Positions 34,279 to 42,733 are shown, counted from the first letter of the stretch. The stretch: DNA of 64,000 bases from Bacillota bacterium (GCA_023435645.1 JAEYRK010000048.1:56027-120026); one strand, 5' to 3'. Numbers and translations: made by a program. The notes: a model not told the origin generated them from the sequence alone.

Positions 34279-35247
34279 TTGTTGCATTACATTAAACTTT
34301 TCTGCTTAGGTGTAGATGCATTTATTAAAACATCATGGTTGAAAAAGCAGCAGGATAAGGATCCTGTGGTAGTAGTAAATGGTATCCTGATTGATGGAAC
34401 AAAGTGTTCCGGGGGTATAACCATACCGAATTCTGTCCATACCATTGGAGAGAATGCATTCAAATTTAATAATGAATTAGAAAGTGTGATCATACCCAAA
34501 ACCGTTAAAAGTATAGGGGATCATGCATTTCATGCTTGCCAAAAGCTAAATAAGGTTACTATACCAAATTCTGTTGAGAGCATAGGAATAGAAGCGTTTT
34601 ACAATTGTAAGGCCTTAACAAAGATAACCATTCCGAGTTCTGTAAAAAGCCTTGGGGATGGAGCATTTTTCAATTGCTCCGGTTTAAGGAGTATAACATT
34701 ACCGAATACAATCACAAGTATTGGGAATGCAGTATTTAGCGGTTGCGGTTTAACCAGTATATCGATACCAAGCTCTGTCAAAAGAATTGGGAAAAATGCA
34801 TTCGACGGATGTACAAATTTAACTGAGATAACAATACCCAATTCCGTTACGAGTATTGGAGCCGTTGCATTTGCCCGTTGTGAGGGACTGACTAAGATAA
34901 CAATACCCAGCTCCGTTAAGAGTATCGAAGCCGGTGCATTTTCAAATTGTAAGAAGCTGACAACAATAACAATACCAAATTCCGTGAAAGAAATGGGTGA
35001 GTCTGTATTTTATGGATGTGAGAGTTTAACCTCCATTACATTACCTTCGTCACTAAAGAGGATTAATGGTAGTTTCGTTTATGGCTGCTCTAAGTTAATG
35101 GAGATCACAATCCCTACTTCTGTGACAAGCATTTCCGATATTGCATTCTATAATACCAATAGATCATTAGTCATAAAAGGTTCTGAAGGCTCCTATGCAC
35201 AAAAATTTGCTTCAAAAAATAATATGAAATTTGAACGGATATCTTAA
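34279..35247 (+). CDS. BspA-type leucine-rich repeat protein, N-terminally truncated
   Basis: Up to 322 residues made of about eleven 23-residue LRR_5 repeats (pattern xxLTxITIPxSVxSIGxxAFxxC), preceded by KKQQDKDPVVVVNGILIDGT. Homologues normally begin with a signal peptide or more domains. Here the frame opens at a TTG that overlaps the divergent HTH gene's upstream region, with no ribosome site. So it looks like the 3' part of a larger surface protein gene, stranded by recombination. If expressed it would be cytosolic. BspA repeats mediate adhesion in gut bacteria and protozoa. Confidence 0.65.
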   Translation: MLHYIKLFCLGVDAFIKTSWLKKQQDKDPVVVVNGILIDGTKCSGGITIPNSVHTIGENAFKFNNELESVIIPKTVKSIGDHAFHACQKLNKVTIPNSVESIGIEAFYNCKALTKITIPSSVKSLGDGAFFNCSGLRSITLPNTITSIGNAVFSGCGLTSISIPSSVKRIGKNAFDGCTNLTEITIPNSVTSIGAVAFARCEGLTKITIPSSVKSIEAGAFSNCKKLTTITIPNSVKEMGESVFYGCESLTSITLPSSLKRINGSFVYGCSKLMEITIPTSVTSISDIAFYNTNRSLVIKGSEGSYAQKFASKNNMKFERIS

Positions 35248-35351
35248 TTATGAAAGGAAACAACAAAACCATCTATGCGGGTTTGATCACTGTTCAAATA
35301 GTTCAAAATCGAATTGCTCCTTTCTATGGGGGTTTCAGAGTAGCATAAGGA

Positions 35352-35372
35352 GTTCAAGTCCCCTCGACTGCA
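35352..35372 (+). repeat. Copy of tRNA-Leu(AAG) 3' end (att site)
   Basis: 21 bases from GTTCAAGTCC to CGACTGCA identical to 28783-28803. It ends one island and begins the next. Bases 35248-35351 before it contain no gene. Confidence 0.85.
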
Positions 35373-35375
35373 TTG

Positions 35376-35404
35376 AAAAAAGCCTTGAGTTTCAAGGCTT
35401 TTTT
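35376..35404 (+). terminator. Terminator after the att copy
   Basis: Perfect arms AAAAAAGCCTTGA and TCAAGGCTTTTTT with a three-base loop. It stands where the tRNA terminator stands at 28810, so the duplicated unit includes a tRNA-like terminator. Confidence 0.8.
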
Positions 35405-35458
35405 GTTATATTGGAACGCAAAAGAGAGTCCGGGGTCAATAAATACTAAATCCTTGTC

Positions 35459-36262
35459 TTAAAATTTCACCTTTACAATACGATGGTAAGCAAAGAACCC
35501 TGAATTTTGTATGGCCTTTTGAGAACCTATATTATTGATCGTAGTTGAGCAAATTGGTATTAATCCATATATGTAGCAGTCTTTTTTTAAATAAGATAAT
35601 ATATAGGATGCTAGCCCTTTTTTTCGATATTCTTTAGCCACTGTAACTCCAATGTGCGCATATCCTTTTTGACTCTCACTAATTCTTCTTTCTCCTGTTG
35701 CTATCATTTCATTGTTTACCTCAAATAAAAATAATTGTTGCTTTTTTATAAGATTAGTACAATACGGTCTTAGCCAACTTCCTTGTAAATCAACACGATT
35801 CTCATGATACTCAATAATACTCTGTACATCAGTAGGTGTAGCGATCCTAATTTCCATCCCTTCAATAGGACTAGCCTGATCTACATGACAAATATCTTTA
35901 TATAAAAATGTATGAGTATGTATTTCATGATTGAAATCTAAAAACAATGGCAAGCTTCTTATGTCAATAGTACTTACAAAACCTTCTTTTATTTCATATT
36001 CCTTTAAAATATAGTTAAGTATTTCTTTCGACTCATCTATAAACTTATCTTTCATAAAATACTGCAACAATAGATTGTCGTTATCTAAACAAAAATAGCC
36101 AGCATCATTATTATTAAGGACTATGCTATAATAATTCGATATTCCAATGATTGCTTCTTCCCACATGTCATCCATTGGTGCAATTAAATTGGCATAGTAT
36201 TCTTTTATAGTTTCACTTAGTTCTTGTTTCCTTGTTTTATGAATACTTACGTTCCCGTACAT
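35459..36262 (-). CDS. GNAT family N-acetyltransferase
   Basis: A 267-residue protein with AGAGGAAAA before ATG 36262. The GNAT fold is in the C-terminal half: RIATPTDVQSIIEYHENRV opens the domain, IGVTVAKEYRKKGLASYIL is the acetyl-CoA pyrophosphate-binding motif A, and NIGSQKAIQNSGFFAYHRI is motif B. The N-terminal ~130 residues are a separate domain typical of 'GNAT with N-terminal extension' proteins. The acceptor is unknown. It belongs to the second stacked island. Confidence 0.82.
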   Translation of the reverse strand: MYGNVSIHKTRKQELSETIKEYYANLIAPMDDMWEEAIIGISNYYSIVLNNNDAGYFCLDNDNLLLQYFMKDKFIDESKEILNYILKEYEIKEGFVSTIDIRSLPLFLDFNHEIHTHTFLYKDICHVDQASPIEGMEIRIATPTDVQSIIEYHENRVDLQGSWLRPYCTNLIKKQQLFLFEVNNEMIATGERRISESQKGYAHIGVTVAKEYRKKGLASYILSYLKKDCYIYGLIPICSTTINNIGSQKAIQNSGFFAYHRIVKVKF

Positions 36263-36365
36263 TAGTTTTCCTCTTTCAAATTAATATTTATGATAAAGAG
36301 AAGGGGACATTTTAAATCATCTCATTTATCTTTCCATTATTATCCGGTATGCCTGGTAAAACTGT

Positions 36366-36524
36366 TCATTTAAGTTTAGGCGTATCAACTGGTGAGGAAA
36401 TGTCATTTAGAAAGGATAAGATGATAATTCGCTCTAGCTTATCAGCCTTCATGCCTCGCTTACGAAGTTCTTTTTGAAAATTATATATCATAAAGCCGTG
36501 AAAAACAATAAGGAACAGCCAGAT
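36366..36524 (-). pseudogene. 3' remnant of a membrane protein gene, cut at a tRNA fragment
   Basis: On the minus strand the frame reads GIWLFLIVFHGFMIYNF, then QKELRKRGMKADKLERIII and stops. One hydrophobic helix plus a basic tail looks like the C-terminus of a membrane protein. The frame has a stop (TAA at 36542-36540) inside the tRNA-Leu fragment directly upstream, and there is no start. The break coincides with the tRNA fragment, which suggests a recombination junction. Confidence 0.4.
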
Positions 36525-36550
36525 ACCCGGACTAGATCCTTAGTCTAGCG
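36525..36550 (-). repeat. Inverted fragment of tRNA-Leu(AAG): anticodon arm
   Basis: 26 bases that on the minus strand are identical to 28745-28770 (CGCTAGACTAAGGATCTAGT and on), covering the anticodon stem-loop and the start of the variable arm. Acceptor and T-arm are absent, so it is not a functional tRNA. The rest of 36263-36808 has only gene debris. Confidence 0.75.
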
Positions 36551-36808
36551 TGTGTTGGATTTAGTGACAGAATAGGGAGCTTACTTAGAGAAAAAGCTAG
36601 TAGCGAAGGGCTGATATGCAATCCCGATTGGTACATCTCATATGGATCATACCGGTTTGAATGAAATCTCTGTAAGGATGGCGAGAATACTACCCTGGGC
36701 GCATAGAACGCTAAGGCGATTGTGAGAGGGTTCTTTATATTTACAAAATCATCCATTGGTAATATAATACTATAGTAAGTATTGAATTATACTAAGGAGG
36801 GTATTTTT

Positions 36809-37021
36809 ATGAGATGTCTGAGATGTGGTAGTGAAAATGTTAATGTACAAGCCGTAAACGAAGTTAAGCACAGGGGATGTTTAATGTCATTGGTACATAT
36901 CTTTTTGATCATTATTACCTTTGGCCTTTGGTGGATCGTACCAATCCTCAGAGGAGGGACAAGATCAAAAACTAAATCATATGCAGTATGCCAGAGCTGC
37001 GGAAACCGCTGGAAAGTATAA
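36809..37021 (+). CDS. Small zinc-ribbon membrane protein
   Basis: A 70-residue protein. ATG 36809 lies eight bases after AAGGAGG; the earlier in-frame ATG at 36782 has none. MRCLRCGSENVNVQAV opens a zinc ribbon completed by CQSCGNRWKV at the C-terminus. Between them is one hydrophobic hairpin (LVHIFLIIITFGLWWIVPIL). Zinc-ribbon plus membrane segment proteins of this size are common in Firmicutes, mostly uncharacterised. Followed by a strong terminator. Confidence 0.75.
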   Translation: MRCLRCGSENVNVQAVNEVKHRGCLMSLVHIFLIIITFGLWWIVPILRGGTRSKTKSYAVCQSCGNRWKV

Positions 37022-37026
37022 ATAAT

Positions 37027-37051
37027 AACCCCGGGCAAAATGCCCGGGGTT
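37027..37051 (+). terminator. Strong hairpin terminator
   Basis: AACCCCGGGC and GCCCGGGGTT with a five-base loop, six bases after the zinc-ribbon gene. The T-run is short (TTAACTT). Confidence 0.7.
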
Positions 37052-37233
37052 AACTTATGCCACTGCAGCCATCAGCTCTTTTTATGCGTTGTACAACAGC
37101 CGAACTGAGTCGGTAGTTCTTTCTTCATTAGGGGAAGTAAACCCCCATAAGTGACACGAGTAGACATTTTTCTCATATAATAAATCAGGAATATGATTAT
37201 TCCTTATTATATAAGAAAAAGGTGGCGAATATA

Positions 37234-38517
37234 GTGGGTATATTTGACAAATCAAAGAAGCAGAATGTTCGAGAGTTTGATATAGAAGTCATATCCATAC
37301 CAATCGTATATAACAAATATGGAGATCACGATCCCAATGGACTTTTGTATGTTCTGAAAAAGAATGCCAGCAGAATTCAGACAAAGGCTTTAGAAAATTT
37401 CAAGAAAAAGATACCACAGCCATATGAAGAAGTAAGACCACTGGTAATCCGTGCTAATGTTGGTGATAAAATCCTTGTAAATTTGTATCATTCACTGGAT
37501 AGAAACCTATCAATGCATGTTCAAGGTCTGGCTTATGATGTAACAGACTCGGATGGTGCTTTTGTTGGGATGAATCCGGATACTACAACCGCTAAGCAAA
37601 TCACCTACAAATGGTATGCTGAGCAAGAGGGGGTCTATTTATTCAGTGATATGGGAGACACAAGAAGCAGTGAAGAAGGTAGCAATGTACATGGCCTGTT
37701 TGGAGCAATCATTATAGAAAAAGCTGACTCAACCTGGTTTGACCCAATCACTGGAGAACCATTAGAAAGTGGACTTTTTGCGGATATTTATCATCCGAAA
37801 GAGAAAAGCTTTCGCGAATATGCAGTTTTCTTTCATGATGAATTAGAGATCAAAGATAAAGACGGAAAGGTACCGATGGATCCACATACCGGCCTTCCTT
37901 CGGGAACTACTGGTATCAGCTACCGTTCAGAGCCGATGCGAAATCGGGATGCAAGTACAATTCCTCCGGCAAAAATGCCTCATCATCTCCCTGTGATCGG
38001 AGAGGATATTTCTATGAGCTCCTGGCCTTATGGGGATCCGGCTCCTGAAATTCTAAGGGCATATGTGGGTGATCCGGCCAAAATTAGATTAATCCATGGA
38101 GGGATCAAGGAAACCCATGTATTCCATCTTCATAACCATCAATGGAGGTTAGAAGCGGATAATCCAAATTCAACAATCATTGATTCTCAATCAATCAGTC
38201 CTCAGGAATGTTATACGCTGGATATTTTATATGGTGCAGGAAGCTTAAATGGTATGATAGGGGATGCAATCTGGCACTGTCATCTCTACCCCCATTTTCA
38301 TGAAGGTATGTGGAGTTTATGGAGGGTATTTGACCGTCTGGAAGATGGAACTGGAAAATACCCGGATAAAACCCCCGTAAAAGCACTTAAGCCATTAAAA
38401 GATAGACCGATACCACCCAAAAAAGATGAGACTCATCCGGGATTTTATCAAGGGGACCTCAGGGAGAAGGCCGTTGCAACCTCCGCTTGGAATACTAACC
38501 CCGGAAGGGAAGAATAA
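37234..38517 (+). CDS. MnxG-like multicopper oxidase, N-terminal part (frameshifted gene, fragment 1)
   Basis: About 427 codons from GTG 37234, with AAGGTGG before it. Two cupredoxin-like domains. Copper motifs HVFHLHNHQW (38116-38145) and HCHLYPHFHEGM (38275-38310) supply two of the four HxH pairs of the trinuclear site plus the type 1 ligands (His, Cys, His, Met). The frame ends at 38517 after a short unrelated tail. The family-like sequence continues in the +1 frame after the TTTT run at 38443-38446 (HPGF then IKGTSGRRPLQPPLG). Joined, the product is about 1,233 residues, like the manganese oxidase MnxG. No signal peptide is visible. Confidence 0.8.
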   Translation: MGIFDKSKKQNVREFDIEVISIPIVYNKYGDHDPNGLLYVLKKNASRIQTKALENFKKKIPQPYEEVRPLVIRANVGDKILVNLYHSLDRNLSMHVQGLAYDVTDSDGAFVGMNPDTTTAKQITYKWYAEQEGVYLFSDMGDTRSSEEGSNVHGLFGAIIIEKADSTWFDPITGEPLESGLFADIYHPKEKSFREYAVFFHDELEIKDKDGKVPMDPHTGLPSGTTGISYRSEPMRNRDASTIPPAKMPHHLPVIGEDISMSSWPYGDPAPEILRAYVGDPAKIRLIHGGIKETHVFHLHNHQWRLEADNPNSTIIDSQSISPQECYTLDILYGAGSLNGMIGDAIWHCHLYPHFHEGMWSLWRVFDRLEDGTGKYPDKTPVKALKPLKDRPIPPKKDETHPGFYQGDLREKAVATSAWNTNPGREE

Positions 38518-40936
38518 AATAAATCCGACTGATTTAGAAAAAGCAAACTTTGTGAAGGGCTTTGCTCCGGGAGCCTTATATTCCAGAAGCTGTCCCTGTA
38601 TCAAGAATTGTAAAATAGAAGTATTTGAGATAGCCCTCATCCAGGCAAAAGTAACATACAATCGTTATGGCTGGAACGATCCACAGGGCAGATTTTTTGT
38701 CTTAAAGGAGGAGCTAATCAGGCATGGCGGGCTCGATGCCTATGTAAGTAAGGTGGAAAAGGGGTTAATCCAGGCGGAACCATTGGTAATAAGAGCGAAT
38801 GCCGGGGACTGTATTGAGATTCGCCTTACGAATCTACTGCCTGAGATTCTTGAAGGCAGCGCATTTCAATTAGAAACCTTAACGGATATTGCCGGTTACC
38901 ATATCCATCTAGTGAAGTTTGATACCATTGTCTCTGACGGTGGGAGCAATGGGTACAATAATATTGCCGGTGCAAGACAGCATGAAACTTTGATCGAACG
39001 ATTTTATGCAAATGAGGAGCTGCATACCGTCTTCTTCCATGATCATCTATTTGCGAATTCCCATCAACAGCATGGGGTATTTGGAGCCTTAATCGTAGAG
39101 CCTGCAAAATCCACCTTCCATGATATTCATACCGGTGCGAAAATAAGAAGTGGTACCCAAGCAGTCATTCGTAAATCGGATGGAAGTGCTTTTCGTGAAT
39201 TTGCTTTATTTGTTCATGACTTCGCATTGCTTTTTGATAAAGCTGGCAAACCTTTGAATCCGCCCCCTGTTCCGGGATCGGATGAGGACCCGGGTGTGAT
39301 GGGTATTAATTATCGATCGGAGCCAATGCGAGAGAGATTAGGGAAGAAGGATGACCCGGCCTATATTTTTAGCTCTAAAGTGCATCAAGATCCGGCAACA
39401 CCAATCCTAGAAACATATCCCGGGGATGAAATGGTAATTCGCTTAATTGATGGTGCACATGAGGAGCAACATGCCTTTAATGTTGTGGGAATGTCATGGA
39501 AGCGAGAGCTTGATGATAAGCTGTCTCCTTTGTCTGCATCACAGACCATTGGAATATCCGAGGCTTTTAATTTGCGAATTGACGAGCCCTATGGAAGTGG
39601 TGATTATCTATATTATTTTGGCGGTATTGATGATGCATGGTTAGGATTATGGGGAATTATCCGAGCGTATGACAAACAAAAGGAAACGCTGTTACCATTG
39701 CATCAGGGAAAAGAGCATACGCCACCTCCCATGAAGCCGGGTAAAGGCGCTGTAATACGAAAATATGAGATAGCAGCGATTCAAAAAGATATCAAATACA
39801 ATCAATATGGAGATCATGATCCGGATGGATTATTATTTGTTCCATTAAAAGATATGAAGCATGTATTAAGCGGTAAAAAGCAGCCTAAGCCACTTATTTT
39901 AAGGGCGAATGTGGGAGATTGGATTGAAGTAACCTTGCATAATAAATTCAGTGCTCCTGTACCTTATTTTGACTACCCGGTCGTTCCTCTTGACAAGGAA
40001 CATCAGCCTTCCAATCGTGTTTCAATTAATCCCCAGTTCCTAACCTATGATAATACCCATGATTCCGGAGTAAATGTAGGATATAACAATGAAGATCAAA
40101 CGGTAGGACCCGGTGAATCGAAGAAATACTTGTGGTATGCGGATAAGGAATATGGAACCTGTGGTTTGCAATCCTTTGGTGACATGCGCAATCATAGATA
40201 TCATGGGCTGTTTGGAGCGATCATAATAGAACCACGGGGAGCAAAATGGCATAAGCATTTGTCTCTTGGTAATGGAGATTATGAAGAACAAGTAATTGTT
40301 ACAGCACCTAAGATGAAGCGTTATAATGAGTTTATGGTATTCATACAAAATGGAATTCGTATGCTTGATGCGAAGGGAGAACTGATTAAAACAGCAGGGA
40401 GTGCAGAGATGAATGAAGGACCAGGTCATGAGGAACCTGGGGCACATGATGCTGTTGATCCGGAGGACACAGGAGAAAAAGCGTACAATTACCGGTCTGA
40501 GAGATTTCATAACAGATTGAAGAAAAATAAAGCAATATCAAAAATCTTTAGCAGCAAGGTACATGGTGACCCGGCCACACCAATCTTTACAGCACATTCC
40601 GGAGAACGGGTGATTTTCCGTACGTTAATGCCGGCAGATAAACCAAGAAACGTAGGCTTCGCAATACATGGGCATATGTGGAGGGAGCAAGAAAAGGACC
40701 CCAAATCGAGATTAATTCCGCTGCAAGGGGCAATTAGCATTGGAAGTGTCTACAATATGGAGATAAAAGATGGAGCGTCCTGCCCTGGAGACTATCTATA
40801 CCGCTCTGGATCATTAAAATGGGATGTTGAATCTGGTATGTGGGGAATCTTTCGAGTAACAAGGAGCTCAATTAAGTGTAAATGTAAGAACCTGTTCAAA
40901 AATATTAAGATTGGCTCTAAAAAAGATAAAAACTAG
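38426..40936 (+). CDS. MnxG-like multicopper oxidase, C-terminal part (frameshifted gene, fragment 2)
   Basis: The open frame runs from ATG 38426, which has no ribosome site and overlaps fragment 1 by 92 bases. The natural entry is the shift near 38446. It holds about four cupredoxin-like domains. Copper motifs YHIHLVKFD (His at 38900-38908) and FFHDHLFANSHQQHG (39038-39046) supply the other two HxH pairs. Later repeats (VGFAIHGHMWREQ, SGMWGIFRV) keep the fold but lost most ligands. So the active site needs both fragments. Either a disabled gene, a sequencing error in a homopolymer, or recoding. It ends directly before the degenerate att copy. Confidence 0.8.
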   Translation: MRLIRDFIKGTSGRRPLQPPLGILTPEGKNKINPTDLEKANFVKGFAPGALYSRSCPCIKNCKIEVFEIALIQAKVTYNRYGWNDPQGRFFVLKEELIRHGGLDAYVSKVEKGLIQAEPLVIRANAGDCIEIRLTNLLPEILEGSAFQLETLTDIAGYHIHLVKFDTIVSDGGSNGYNNIAGARQHETLIERFYANEELHTVFFHDHLFANSHQQHGVFGALIVEPAKSTFHDIHTGAKIRSGTQAVIRKSDGSAFREFALFVHDFALLFDKAGKPLNPPPVPGSDEDPGVMGINYRSEPMRERLGKKDDPAYIFSSKVHQDPATPILETYPGDEMVIRLIDGAHEEQHAFNVVGMSWKRELDDKLSPLSASQTIGISEAFNLRIDEPYGSGDYLYYFGGIDDAWLGLWGIIRAYDKQKETLLPLHQGKEHTPPPMKPGKGAVIRKYEIAAIQKDIKYNQYGDHDPDGLLFVPLKDMKHVLSGKKQPKPLILRANVGDWIEVTLHNKFSAPVPYFDYPVVPLDKEHQPSNRVSINPQFLTYDNTHDSGVNVGYNNEDQTVGPGESKKYLWYADKEYGTCGLQSFGDMRNHRYHGLFGAIIIEPRGAKWHKHLSLGNGDYEEQVIVTAPKMKRYNEFMVFIQNGIRMLDAKGELIKTAGSAEMNEGPGHEEPGAHDAVDPEDTGEKAYNYRSERFHNRLKKNKAISKIFSSKVHGDPATPIFTAHSGERVIFRTLMPADKPRNVGFAIHGHMWREQEKDPKSRLIPLQGAISIGSVYNMEIKDGASCPGDYLYRSGSLKWDVESGMWGIFRVTRSSIKCKCKNLFKNIKIGSKKDKN

Positions 40937-40940
40937 ATAA

Positions 40941-40962
40941 GGTTCAAGTCCCTTCAATTGCA
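40941..40962 (+). repeat. Degenerate copy of tRNA-Leu 3' end (outer att)
   Basis: GGTTCAAGTCCC, then TTCAATTGCA: 19 of 22 bases match 28782-28803. It lies four bases after the oxidase stop codon. Base pairing of the acceptor is lost because no 5' half is present. Confidence 0.65.
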
Positions 40963-40973
40963 GATAAAAATAA

Positions 40974-41047
40974 GGAGCATGACTCATGTCATGCTCCCGC
41001 TCAGACACAAGGGTTTCAAAGCTTAATAATCTTTGAAACTCTTTTTT
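40974..41047 (+). terminator. Two hairpins after the outer att copy
   Basis: First GGAGCATGAC/GTCATGCTCC, perfect ten pairs, four-base loop (40974-40997). Second GGGTTTCAAAG with CTTTGAAACTC and a T-run, resembling the tRNA-Leu(AAG) terminator (AAGGGTTTCA.../TGAAACCCTT). This is probably the original tRNA terminator pushed away by the insertions. The rest of 41048-41263 shows no gene. Confidence 0.75.
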
Positions 41048-41263
41048 GTATTTAATTTCAATGTAACTGTCATTCTGAAACTAACATACGCACGATTCTG
41101 AGGGTATTTGCTTATATCCTGTTACATTGTCTCGTAAAAGTTGTAGAATTATTCGGATTTTTGTAGTAATATTAAAGATATTGTGATTGCTTTGAAGATA
41201 TAGTTGTAATCTGAAAGCTTGAAATGATTGACATTGATAGTTACTAATGATTGGAGGCTTGTT

Positions 41264-42733
41264 ATGTTTTTTTTGAAACGAAGAGGTGATTGTGAGGAAG
41301 CGCGCTGTATTGTTACCTATGTGAATAACAAATTACAAGGCGTGGCAGCTACCCCACCTGAAATTGGCTATGAGCTACATAAAACCGTATATGATTTGTT
41401 TGACCGGTTTTTTCAGAATGAAGAAATGATTTCAATCTCTGCAAAGGATCTGCTTGGACTTGTTACACAGATGAGTAGCTATGATGTAAACATGTCCCAG
41501 ATATCTTATAATTTGAAGGATTTTGCAAAGGAAATAGCTGAGCTGAGTGAATCAAACCTTGCGATAGTGGAAGAAACGACTGCAAGCATGTTTGTGGTAT
41601 CAGAAGCGGTAAATGCCTCCTCTGCTACGCTGAAAAGCCTTGCTGAATCTTCGGAAAAGCTGATCGAGAAAAATGATGAAAGTATTCGTGAATTAACCGA
41701 GATTAATAAGCTGAAGGAAAATGTAATGGAGAACTCCACCATCATGAGTGCGAAGATTGATGAGTTGGTTGAGTTAACCAATAAGGTGAATGAAATTGTC
41801 AATACGGTTGGTGTCATAGCAGAGCAGACGAACCTATTATCCTTGAATGCAACCATTGAAGCAGCAAGAGCCGGAGAAGAGGGGAAGGGCTTTGCAGTTG
41901 TAGCTGCTGAGATCAGAAAGCTGTCTGATAATACGAAGAAAAGCTTAGTGGGAATGCGTAATTTTATGGACAATATCAAAGACGCAGCGGTTAACGGAAG
42001 ACAAAGTATGGTAAATACCATTGAATCCACCACAGAAATGAGCAGCAAAATTGATGATGTATATGCTACCATGCAAAGTAATATGGAATTATTAAGTAGG
42101 ACAATCGAGGATGTTCGTAATGTAAATAGAACGATGTCGGATGTAAGAACCTCTACGAATGAAATCAACATTGCCATGGAATCGTCCAGTGTTGATGCTG
42201 AAAAGCTTAATTTTATGACGCAGAAGATTTTTAATGATTCAGAGAAAAGTGCGGAGCTGGCAAGTCAAATCACAAAGATGGATGATAGCTTGTCTGATAT
42301 AACCAAGAAATTATTTGCTTCCTTAAGCGGCGGAGCCCATAACATTACCAATGATGAATTTAAGTTAAACATTAAGAATGCCAGAACAGCCCATGGGAAT
42401 TGGATGGCGACACTAAAGACTATTGTGGAGGAGGGTAAACTATATCCGCTTCAAATCAATAGTACAAAGTGTGCCTTTGGACATTTCTATCACACGATTT
42501 CAGTCGACCATCCTTCGATCAAGGAGGATTGGGATGCCATTGAAGAGGTACATAATCAGTTCCATGTCTGTGGTCACAAGGTAATTGATGCAATAAAAAA
42601 TTCTCAAAGGTCCGAGGCCCGGAGCTATTATACTGAGGCCGAAAAGCTGTCCAAGCATATATTTGAGCTACTGGATAAAATAGAACAGGAAGTAAATGTG
42701 CAGTCAGAAAAAGGAATTCAATTACTCGGTTAG
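41264..42733 (+). CDS. Cytosolic methyl-accepting chemotaxis protein with C-terminal CZB zinc domain
   Basis: A 489-residue chemoreceptor without membrane segments. ATG 41264 follows ATTGGAGG. The signalling domain (about 60-340) contains the conserved tip VIAEQTNLLSLNATIEAARA and AAEIRKLSDNTKKS. The C-terminal CZB domain (about 375-485) has zinc ligands spread as NWMATLK with an upstream His, CAFGHFYH, EEVHNQFH and CGHKV. CZB domains bind zinc and in related proteins sense hypochlorous acid or zinc. It is monocistronic. Confidence 0.88.
   Translation: MFFLKRRGDCEEARCIVTYVNNKLQGVAATPPEIGYELHKTVYDLFDRFFQNEEMISISAKDLLGLVTQMSSYDVNMSQISYNLKDFAKEIAELSESNLAIVEETTASMFVVSEAVNASSATLKSLAESSEKLIEKNDESIRELTEINKLKENVMENSTIMSAKIDELVELTNKVNEIVNTVGVIAEQTNLLSLNATIEAARAGEEGKGFAVVAAEIRKLSDNTKKSLVGMRNFMDNIKDAAVNGRQSMVNTIESTTEMSSKIDDVYATMQSNMELLSRTIEDVRNVNRTMSDVRTSTNEINIAMESSSVDAEKLNFMTQKIFNDSEKSAELASQITKMDDSLSDITKKLFASLSGGAHNITNDEFKLNIKNARTAHGNWMATLKTIVEEGKLYPLQINSTKCAFGHFYHTISVDHPSIKEDWDAIEEVHNQFHVCGHKVIDAIKNSQRSEARSYYTEAEKLSKHIFELLDKIEQEVNVQSEKGIQLLG

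Larger units (their letters stand above)
28804..35372. mobile_element. 6.6-kb island in tRNA-Leu(AAG) with an Eco57I-like R-M system
   Basis: The left boundary is the intact tRNA 3' end and the right boundary an exact 21-bp copy of it (35352-35372). Cargo: a type IIG-like restriction-methylase, its partner methylase, a small Xis-like HTH protein and a truncated leucine-rich-repeat gene. No integrase gene is present, so the island is immobile by itself, degraded, or was moved by an integrase in trans. Its composition is clearly more A/T-rich than the flanking chromosome. Confidence 0.72.
35373..40962. mobile_element. Second stacked island behind tRNA-Leu(AAG), carrying a multicopper oxidase
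   Basis: Bounded on the left by the exact att copy (35352-35372) and on the right by a degenerate copy (40941-40962, 19 of 22 bases). Cargo: GNAT protein, gene and tRNA fragments, a zinc-ribbon membrane protein and a frameshifted giant multicopper oxidase. No integrase. The divergence of the right copy suggests an older insertion than the 6.6-kb island, or recombination with a different tRNA allele. Confidence 0.6.

Noticed and set aside
34599..34841. Minus-strand open frame across the leucine-rich repeats, and other long antisense frames
   Set aside because: Antisense shadows created by the repeated codon pattern; no ribosome sites.
28720..35372. BREX or PglX-type defence system
   Set aside because: The methylase at 29274 is somewhat PglX-like, but no BrxA, BrxB, BrxC, PglZ or BrxL genes are present; the two-gene layout fits Eco57I better.
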